From: Spirochaetaceae bacterium
GTDB lineage: Bacteria; Spirochaetota; Spirochaetia; DSM-27196; PWMO01
DNA length: 9,372 nt
Assembly: GCA_003558175.1 (NCBI GenBank)
Contig: PWMO01000067.1
Location: forward strand, 1 to 9,372
Reading direction: 5' to 3'
Made by a program: the position numbers and the translations under genes. Each line of letters opens with the position of its first letter. The first letter of the stretch is position 1. The notes under the pieces were generated by a model that saw only the letters and a list, made by a program, of their open reading frames with translations, was not told the DNA's origin and did not search any database. Below are positions 4,854 to 9,372 of this stretch, in pieces.

Positions 4854-6157
4854 TGGCCGTGAGCAATGGCCGGCGCGTGGCGTTTCAGACCCTCGGCTGC
4901 CGTTTGAACCAGTTTGAGACCGATTCGCTCGCGGGCGAGTTTGAAGGCGCCGGCTACACCATCGTGCCCTTTGACCAGAGCGCCGACGCCTACATCGTCA
5001 ACAGCTGTACCGTCACCAACAAGGCCGACCGCAAGTCGCGCAACACCATCTATCGCGCCGAACGCAGTTCGGACGCGCTGGTGGTGGTCACCGGCTGTTT
5101 TGTCGAGAGTCATCGCCAGGAACTCGAACGGCGCCCGCGCACCTTCACGGTGGACAATGCACACAAGCGGCACGTACTGGACCTGGTTGAGGCGCATCTC
5201 AACGGCGAGATCCTGCACCCCGAGTCGCTGGAACGGGATCTTTTCAGCTACTCGGTTCCCGACCCGATCTTCCATACGCGCAGCATGGTCAAGATTCAGG
5301 ACGGATGCGACAACTACTGTACCTTCTGCATCATTCCCTTCGTACGGGGCCACGCGACCAGCCGTGCTCCTGAAGACGTGCTCACGCACGTGCAGGGTTC
5401 ACTGGAAAAAGGCTACAAGGAGATCGTGGTCACCGGAGTCAACATCAGCCGCTACCGTCACGGAGACGTCGGTTTCAGCGAGCTGATCGAACGCCTGCTC
5501 GAGCTCGACGGTGACTACCGGTTACGGATCTCGTCCATGGAGCCCGATTCGCTCGACGACCGCTTCTTCTCGCTGCTCGAGCATCCCAGAATGTGTCCAC
5601 ATCTGCACCTCTGCCTGCAGAGCGGCAGCGAACGCATCCTGCTCAAGATGCGCCGACAGTACACCGCGGCCCAGTTTGCGCGCATGGCTGAGCGAATCCG
5701 GGCGCGCCGCAGCGATTTCAATCTCACTACCGATGTCATTGTAGGCTTCCCGGGAGAAACGGAGGCCGACTTCAACGAGACCCGTGCTCTCTGCACCGAC
5801 CTGGAGTTTGGCCATATCCATACGTTCGCCTATTCGCGACGCAGCGGCACGCGGGCGGACCGCCTGCAGGAACAGATCCCGGAAAAAGTGAAGCAGGAAC
5901 GCTCGCAGCAGATCCGCCTCATCGCGGAAGCGAGCAAACGCCGCTACCGGCTCGCGCTTGTCGGACAGACGCAACGGTTGCTGGTAGAGCGTGTCGATCC
6001 GTCGCACGGCGTCGCACGCGGCTATGGCGAGAATTACGTGCCGATCGCCGTTGCGGCGGAGGGAATCAGTCGCAACAGTTTCGTGCCGGTTCTGCTTGAG
6101 TCGCTCGACACGCCGGAGGAAAGCGAAGAGCCCGTACTGCGGGGGCGCCCGATTTGA
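4853..6157 (+). CDS. mtaB: MtaB: tRNA t6A37 methylthiotransferase
   Basis: This radical SAM enzyme adds a methylthio group to t6A37 of tRNAs reading ANN codons, giving ms2t6A. Features are TLGCRLNQFET with C16, the MtaB-like NSCTVTNKADRKSR with C52, and TGC with C82 (the auxiliary cluster cysteines). The radical SAM motif is C152, C156 and C159 in DGCDNYCTFCIIPFVRG. GVNISRY (near the GVNIGSY typical of MtaB) and DVIVGFPGET follow, then a TRAM-like C-terminal segment from about residue 370. The CTVTNKADRKSR block separates it from MiaB and RimO. The length of 434 residues is normal. GGAGG lies 9 nt before the ATG, and the start overlaps the miaB stop (TGATG), so translation is probably coupled. 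It is a distant paralogue of its neighbour MiaB; together they would cover methylthio modification of A37 on both tRNA sets. Confidence 0.93.
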   Translation: MAVSNGRRVAFQTLGCRLNQFETDSLAGEFEGAGYTIVPFDQSADAYIVNSCTVTNKADRKSRNTIYRAERSSDALVVVTGCFVESHRQELERRPRTFTVDNAHKRHVLDLVEAHLNGEILHPESLERDLFSYSVPDPIFHTRSMVKIQDGCDNYCTFCIIPFVRGHATSRAPEDVLTHVQGSLEKGYKEIVVTGVNISRYRHGDVGFSELIERLLELDGDYRLRISSMEPDSLDDRFFSLLEHPRMCPHLHLCLQSGSERILLKMRRQYTAAQFARMAERIRARRSDFNLTTDVIVGFPGETEADFNETRALCTDLEFGHIHTFAYSRRSGTRADRLQEQIPEKVKQERSQQIRLIAEASKRRYRLALVGQTQRLLVERVDPSHGVARGYGENYVPIAVAAEGISRNSFVPVLLESLDTPEESEEPVLRGRPI

Positions 6158-7137
6158 CGATTGTCTCGGTTCCCGGTCATGACGCCGCGCGTGTCATCTG
6201 CCGAGTACTGAAGCTGCGGCGCGTGACCGGCAGCTGGAAGTCACCAACCTTCGCCGACAGCCAGCACTTCGCCACTGCCGACACAGTGCTGTTTGTCAAC
6301 GAACAGACCCCGCGCGGCCGACGCAGTGCCGCACAGAGGTGCACGACCGATATTCTCTGGGCGTACATGCTCGGGCGGGCCGCTTCCGTCAGCCGCCGCC
6401 CGTTGATTGGGGTCTATCTCGGGCCGGCACAGAATGCAAGCTTCACGCCGCCCGGGTCACGATCGCCCACCTTGCACGCCGCTCTGCCTGCGGCCCCTGC
6501 AACGTCTGCCGGTTCACGGTCCGGCGCTTTACCATCCAGCCCTCCAACGTCCGCTCAGTCCGACATCGCCGCGACCCCGACCGCCGGCTCACTCTGGCTT
6601 GCCAACCGCGTGGAAGACCGGCAGGCAGGGCAGTGCTATTACCCGGACATGCTGGTCAATCCCGGCCTTCGTGAGGTCGGCGTGATCGGCTCCGGGCCTG
6701 GAACCGAGGCCGACGCCATCAGCTCCGCGACGGGAACCAAGGCCGCGGGGAGGGAGAGCAGCGGCCCCGGAGCAACCTCCGCGATATCGGTATCCGCCAT
6801 GCCGATACCAGACCGGACGGCTCCCCTGCTCGTCGACCCGCAGGCAGCGGCGTTCTGCCGCACCGCGTTCGCATTTCTGCCGCCAAACCGGATCGCCTGC
6901 TGCGAACTGCTCGCTTCGACGCCCGCGGACGAAACGGCCCCAACAGAACAGCAGGCGGAAATGCTCGCTCGCCTCGCCGCTGAGCTTGCCCTTATCGCCG
7001 TGGCCGGGACGCTGCAGGCGAATGAGAGCATTGAGATAAGCGTACAAGGCGGCAGCGGACGGGCAGAGAGCTGCGCCGGTTCGGCGCGCGCGCCGCGGCG
7101 TTCCCGCTCGCCCGTGCAGCAGGGTCGCCGCGAATGA
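6154..7137 (+). CDS. Unrecognised protein between mtaB and the SPL-like gene
   Basis: I do not recognise this 327-residue protein. It starts at TTG 6154, overlapping the mtaB stop by four bases (TTGA), and its own stop overlaps the next start by four bases (ATGA). These tight junctions on both sides are the main evidence that it is real. The N-terminal part (about 1-92) looks folded, with ADTVLFVNEQTPRGRR (42-57), TTDILWAYMLGRA and RPLIGVYLGP (83-91). Two stretches rich in A, S, G, P and T follow (about 95-145 and 178-215). Between them is a more ordered piece with RVEDRQAGQCYYPDMLVNP (152-170). The region 226-290 has a hydrophobic helix-like pattern, and the tail (311-327) is basic. There is no signal peptide, clear membrane segment or metal-cluster motif. 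The stretches resemble the insertions in ThpR. Confidence 0.7.
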   Translation: MTIVSVPGHDAARVICRVLKLRRVTGSWKSPTFADSQHFATADTVLFVNEQTPRGRRSAAQRCTTDILWAYMLGRAASVSRRPLIGVYLGPAQNASFTPPGSRSPTLHAALPAAPATSAGSRSGALPSSPPTSAQSDIAATPTAGSLWLANRVEDRQAGQCYYPDMLVNPGLREVGVIGSGPGTEADAISSATGTKAAGRESSGPGATSAISVSAMPIPDRTAPLLVDPQAAAFCRTAFAFLPPNRIACCELLASTPADETAPTEQQAEMLARLAAELALIAVAGTLQANESIEISVQGGSGRAESCAGSARAPRRSRSPVQQGRRE

Positions 7138-8147
7138 TAGAGACGCCCACCGGCCATCACTTCACGCACATCTACGTTGAAGAAGCCGCCGCCCCCTTCC
7201 CCGACACCGATCGTATTCTGAGACTCCTGCCGCAGGCAACGGTGGTCCCGATCTCCGACGCGAGGGCACTTTTTAACCGGCGCAACCAACACTTTCAGGC
7301 GCAAAAGAGTAATCCGAAGCTGATTCTCTCCGTTGACCATGGACCGTACCTCTACCGCGGCAGTGAGAGGGTGCAGAGCTTTGGCGACCACCAAGTCTAC
7401 TACGTTGCTCCAATACGCAACTGCGTCTACAACTGTGAATACTGCTTTCTGCAGGGCATGCACGCCTCGGGCGACCTGCTTGTCACAGTCAACAACCAGG
7501 ACATGATGCAGGCCGCCTCCTCTCTGTACCGGGATCGCGGCGGTTACTTCCTGAGCATTTCCTACCTGACCGACCTGATGGCATTCGAGAGCTTGCTGCC
7601 GTTCTGTCGGCGCTGGATAGAGTTTGCCCGCGAGCACCCCGAGCTGCTCCTCGAGATCCGCACCAAGAGCGACAACGTGCAGGCACTGCGGGATCTGGCA
7701 CCAGTTGCCAACGTGGTTCTGGTCTGGTCTCTCTCGCCCGAGTCCGTTTCGCGCAAGCACGAGCGGGGAGCCGCGTCATTTCGCAATCGGCTGCTCGCTG
7801 CGCGCACGGCCCAGCAAGCCGGATGGCGACTGCGTCTCTGCTTTGATCCGGTACTCCGCGTTCCCGGCTGGAAAGACCTCTACCACGACTGCATCAGCGA
7901 GACCTTCCGCCGCTTGAACGGTGAAGCGGTGGAACAGGTGAGCTTCGGCGTGTTCCGGCTGCACGGCGATTTTCTGGACAGGATGCGCAAACTCTATTCC
8001 CAGTCGCCGCTGCTGCACGCAGATTGGCAGCGGCGCGATCATCTGACGACCTATCGCGAAGAGGAGATAGAGGAAGTACGGCATGCCGTGCAGACCTCGC
8101 TGTACCGGCATCTCGACCCTTCAAAGATAACCTTTGTGCACGGGTAG
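7134..8147 (+). CDS. Radical SAM protein of the spore photoproduct lyase (SPL/SplB-like) family, probably not a true SPL
   Basis: This 337-residue radical SAM protein has the cluster motif C97, C101 and C104 in RNCVYNCEYCFLQG, close to the CYLQ signature of spore photoproduct lyase. IRTKS (175-179), VVLVWSLSPESV and LRLCFDPV also follow the SPL pattern. Real SPL repairs the thymine dimer of spores. From memory of the Bacillus enzyme, the hydrogen-donor Cys141 would align near S143-Y144 here (SISYLTD), with no Cys nearby, and Tyr99 aligns with F105; Tyr97 is kept as Y103. The hydrogen-transfer route therefore seems absent, and no sporulation gene is in the window. I infer a different substrate or mechanism. 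The start overlaps the preceding stop (ATGA), tying it to the unrecognised gene and the tRNA-modifying genes. Confidence 0.82.
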   Translation: MIETPTGHHFTHIYVEEAAAPFPDTDRILRLLPQATVVPISDARALFNRRNQHFQAQKSNPKLILSVDHGPYLYRGSERVQSFGDHQVYYVAPIRNCVYNCEYCFLQGMHASGDLLVTVNNQDMMQAASSLYRDRGGYFLSISYLTDLMAFESLLPFCRRWIEFAREHPELLLEIRTKSDNVQALRDLAPVANVVLVWSLSPESVSRKHERGAASFRNRLLAARTAQQAGWRLRLCFDPVLRVPGWKDLYHDCISETFRRLNGEAVEQVSFGVFRLHGDFLDRMRKLYSQSPLLHADWQRRDHLTTYREEEIEEVRHAVQTSLYRHLDPSKITFVHG

Positions 8148-8164
8148 TGGTTGATCGTCAGGCG

Positions 8165-8210
8165 GGGCGGTGCGGAGGCCCAGGCAGGCAGCACCGTTCG
8201 CTCCCGAGCG
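8165..8210 (+). other. Hairpins after the SPL-like gene, possible weak terminator
   Basis: CGGTGC (8168-8173) pairs with GCACCG (8191-8196), extendable by two wobble pairs and one G-C pair, around a 17 nt loop. A second small hairpin, CGCT-CCCG-AGCG, follows at 8199-8210. There is no T-run after them, so termination would be weak or Rho-dependent. Nothing else is seen between 8148 and 8240. Confidence 0.3.
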
Positions 8211-8244
8211 CGGCTCGCATTGCACTCGTGGTGGTCAGTCAGGG

Positions 8245-8298
8245 AATTTCTGTTTTTTTCCGGATGGGTTTGAAAACTGAGGCGTCACCTGGTATTGT
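8245..8298 (+). promoter_or_regulatory. Candidate promoter of the YjfB-like gene, with T-rich upstream tract
   Basis: TTGAAA (8270-8275, 5 of 6) and TATTGT (8293-8298, 4 of 6) are 17 nt apart. Transcription should start near 8305, giving a leader of about 16 nt that contains the ribosome site. The stretch 8245-8259 ends in seven T and lies where an UP element would be. It resembles a housekeeping promoter; I do not see the flagellar sigma-28 pattern. Confidence 0.55.
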
Positions 8299-8320
8299 GT
8301 GAAATAAGGAGGAGCCCAAC

Positions 8321-8554
8321 ATGAACATTGCAGAAGCTTCCACCAGTCTTTCGCAGGTGCAGGTTCAGCAAGAAGCCGGCACCCGCGTCCTGCGCATGGC
8401 CATGGACAACGCTGAGATGCAGGCCGAAGGGGTGAACCGCATGACGCAAGCCGCTCCCCAGGCTGCCGAACAGCTGCTGCAGCAGCAGAGTCAGGTAATC
8501 GGGCAGGCAGTTCAGGAAGAACACCTCGGCAACATCATAGATCTGCACGCGTAA
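8321..8554 (+). CDS. YjfB-like putative motility protein
   Basis: This small protein of 77 residues is rich in Gln and Ala, beginning MNIAEASTSLSQVQVQQEAG and ending NIIDLHA. The pattern (short, opening with an M-[DN]-I-A-like start, SQ..VQQ, a central helix with MAMDNAE, and a terminal N-I-D segment) matches the YjfB family, annotated as a putative motility protein on the basis of its link to flagellar genes. Its biochemical role is unknown as far as I know. It has a strong ribosome site (AAGGAGG, GGAGG at 8308-8312) 8 nt before the ATG and its own promoter, so it is a separate transcription unit. No flagellar gene lies in the window. It has no signal peptide or membrane segment. Confidence 0.8.
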   Translation: MNIAEASTSLSQVQVQQEAGTRVLRMAMDNAEMQAEGVNRMTQAAPQAAEQLLQQQSQVIGQAVQEEHLGNIIDLHA

Positions 8555-8800
8555 CTTCACAGGTGTCCGACTCGGTCCGGTTGCGGCCCGAAGCGGTTGA
8601 GCCGCTCGTTGGCCGTTGCTACCGGGGCGGGCACGGCTATCCTGCCTGCAGCCCCGTTTCACACGTCGAAACCCGGTACAATCCTGCCGGGGCGAAAGGC
8701 GCTTCCCGTTCCCTCCCGTTCCCTGGCGGAGCATCGGGCCCGAGCCCGGTGCGATGCGAACGAGCGCCAGAATACGCACTGCCACCGGCCCTCACGCCCG
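8555..8800. other. Non-coding stretch between the YjfB-like gene and the Fe-S carrier promoter
   Basis: No gene with a ribosome site or family resemblance is seen. The stretch holds a nested hairpin (CGGCC/GGCCG at 8584-8615 enclosing AGCGG/CCGCT at 8592-8606) and a 6 bp stem CGGGGC/GCCCCG (8623-8656) followed by TTT, a possible weak terminator of the YjfB-like gene. It also holds GTTTC/GAAAC arms (8656-8672), CCCGG/CCGGG arms (8672-8691) and a tandem 10 bp repeat (8705-8724). Confidence 0.6.
8705..8724 (+). repeat. Tandem 10 bp repeat, two copies
   Basis: CCCGTTCCCT is repeated exactly, at 8705-8714 and 8715-8724, in non-coding DNA. It is another small slippage-type duplication like those at 1401-1425 and 4708-4734. 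Confidence 0.85.
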
Positions 8801-8829
8801 TTGACAATCCTGATTGTTCTGGTTAGCAT
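8801..8829 (+). promoter_or_regulatory. Promoter of the Fe-S carrier gene
   Basis: A perfect TTGACA (8801-8806) is followed at 17 nt by TAGCAT (8824-8829, 4 of 6). Transcription should start near 8836, giving a leader of about 32 nt. This is the best -35 box in the window. Confidence 0.65.
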
Positions 8830-8831
8830 TT

Positions 8832-8859
8832 CACCTGCTTCCGGGACTCCGGAAAGGTG
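8832..8859 (+). promoter_or_regulatory. Leader hairpin directly before the ribosome site of the Fe-S carrier gene
   Basis: TTCCGG (8839-8844) pairs with CCGGAA (8849-8854) around a GACT loop. CACCT (8832-8836) can add five more pairs with AGGTG (8855-8859), leaving a 2 nt bulge. The outer arm reaches the first G of the GGAGG ribosome site (8859-8863). It may act as an RNA stem tuning translation or, as DNA, as an operator next to the transcription start. Confidence 0.5.
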
Positions 8860-8867
8860 GAGGAATT

Positions 8868-9200
8868 ATGGCACCTTCGATAGTGCTCAGCGATATAGCG
8901 CGCCGGCAGCTGCTACTGCTTGAGGTAAGCCGCGAGAATTTCTTGCGGCTCTGGGTGGAGGCCGGCGGTTGCTCAGGGATGCAGTATCAGGCCGGGATTG
9001 ACGATCAAAGCCGGGCCGGCGACACCGTACTCTATGAAGATGACGAGCTGCGCATCGTGACCGACAGCTTCAGTGCCCAGCATTTCGCGGGGGTTCACAT
9101 CGACTACTCAGACGATCTCGTGAAGGCCGGGTTCCGCTTCTACAATCCCAACGCCGTGCATTCCTGCGGCTGCGGGTCAAGCTTCGCGTGCGCCCAGTGA
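8868..9200 (+). CDS. A-type iron-sulfur carrier protein (HesB/IscA/ErpA family)
   Basis: This protein of 110 residues receives Fe-S clusters from a scaffold and passes them to target enzymes in the cytosol. The three ligand cysteines of the family are present: C35 (GGCSGMQY), and C100 and C102 in the C-terminal CGCGSSF motif (C-X64-C-G-C). An extra Cys lies at position 108. IVLSDIARRQL at the start and YSDDLVKAGFRFYNPNA before the Cys pair are typical. ATG 8868 was chosen because GGAGG (8859-8863) precedes it by 4 nt and the family begins here; a start at 8814 would lie inside the promoter. No iscS, iscU or suf gene is adjacent, so IscA, ErpA and SufA cannot be told apart. The nearby radical SAM genes, including lipA, make cluster delivery to those enzymes an attractive role. 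Confidence 0.93.
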   Translation: MAPSIVLSDIARRQLLLLEVSRENFLRLWVEAGGCSGMQYQAGIDDQSRAGDTVLYEDDELRIVTDSFSAQHFAGVHIDYSDDLVKAGFRFYNPNAVHSCGCGSSFACAQ

Positions 9201-9372
9201 CCCCCCGACCGCTGACCCCGCGGTCGGAACCTGCCGGGCAGCGGCAGAACCAGCGCCAGACTCCGGGAACGACGCACAGCAGCGCTACACGCTCGATCGA
9301 ACTCACCGGCGGCGAATCGGTCTACTGCATCAATCAGGCCCAGTTGGAGGGCGCGCTGCGGCTTGCGGAACA
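9197..9372 (+). CDS. Possible start of a further gene (partial, unrecognised)
   Basis: GTG at 9197 overlaps the stop of the Fe-S carrier gene by four bases (GTGA), and the frame stays open for 58 codons to the window edge. The first 30 residues or so are rich in P, R, Q and T; from about residue 34 the sequence looks more protein-like (SIELTGGESVYCINQAQLEG). No Shine-Dalgarno sequence precedes the GTG, and an 8 bp GC hairpin covers its first codons, so the true start may lie further right or the frame may be chance. I do not recognise a family. Confidence 0.35.
   Translation, partial: MTPRPLTPRSEPAGQRQNQRQTPGTTHSSATRSIELTGGESVYCINQAQLEGALRLAE
9205..9227 (+). terminator. GC-rich hairpin just after the Fe-S carrier gene, possible weak terminator
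   Basis: CCGACCGC (9205-9212) pairs perfectly with GCGGTCGG (9220-9227) around a 7 nt loop, 4 nt past the stop codon. No T-run follows, so it is not a standard intrinsic terminator. It could be a 3' stabilising stem, or it could block translation of the possible next frame. Confidence 0.35.

Noticed and set aside
6639..7760. Long minus-strand frame of 373 codons opposite the unknown gene and the SPL-like gene
   Set aside because: It covers the SPL-like radical SAM motif region on the other strand and shows no motif. The plus frames have tight overlaps with their neighbours, which favours them.
8253..8259. Run of seven T as an intrinsic terminator after the SPL-like gene
   Set aside because: No GC-rich stem lies directly before it. 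Its position upstream of the YjfB promoter fits an A/T-rich promoter element better.
8814..8867. Upstream GTG/TTG-type start extending the Fe-S carrier protein by 18 residues
   Set aside because: The extension would begin between the -35 and -10 boxes, and ATG 8868 has a proper GGAGG and matches the family start.
8563..8923. Plus-strand frames of 62-108 codons between the YjfB-like and Fe-S carrier genes
   Set aside because: They have no ribosome site, low-complexity R/P/A composition, and run through the Fe-S carrier promoter, leader or coding region.

Overview
The window comes from a GC-rich bacterium with compact gene spacing and mixed ATG/TTG/GTG starts. A spirochaete (Spirochaetota) is my best guess. 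It rests on the style of the LigA fragment (the RNAANG...KRKDG stretch) and on a YjfB-type motility protein beside ordinary housekeeping genes. This assignment is an inference from remembered family features; no rRNA or other marker in the window settles it. I see no tRNA, rRNA, CRISPR array, insertion sequence or prophage gene.

Layout. At the left edge is the N-terminal third of NAD-dependent DNA ligase (ligA, minus strand, cut by the window). It is divergent, with a gap of only 20 bp, from thpR, an RNA 2',3'-cyclic phosphodiesterase carrying unusual low-complexity insertions (615-1388). A 294 bp stretch between convergent genes (1389-1682) follows. It holds a strong minus-strand terminator, a block of GGAGG/CCTCC hairpins and a possible small RNA. 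Lipoyl synthase lipA (1683-2597, minus) is divergent from a plus-strand gene run: an FAD/NADP ferredoxin reductase-like protein (2697-3368), miaB (3432-4853), mtaB (4853-6157), an unrecognised protein (6154-7137) and a spore-photoproduct-lyase-like radical SAM protein (7134-8147). The last four genes overlap each other by 1-4 nt. Two short genes with their own promoters follow: a YjfB-like motility protein (8321-8554) and an A-type iron-sulfur carrier (8868-9200). A possible partial gene runs off the right edge (9197-9372).

How they fit together. The centre of the window is an iron-sulfur and radical-SAM neighbourhood. LipA, MiaB and MtaB all insert sulfur with an auxiliary [4Fe-4S] cluster that must be rebuilt. 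The SPL-like protein is a fourth radical SAM enzyme. A flavin reductase is first in the run, where it could feed electrons to them, and an A-type carrier lies downstream, where it could deliver clusters. MiaB and MtaB both act on tRNA position A37. The functional link is inferred from order and overlap.

The least expected signals are these: promoters whose -10 boxes lie 6-8 nt before the start codon, predicting leaderless mRNAs; a candidate minus-strand RNA containing a copy of the 16S rRNA anti-Shine-Dalgarno tail; an SPL-like enzyme lacking the residues that donate hydrogen in real spore photoproduct lyase; an orphan protein locked by overlaps between two radical SAM genes; and a hairpin filling the leader of the iron-sulfur carrier gene.
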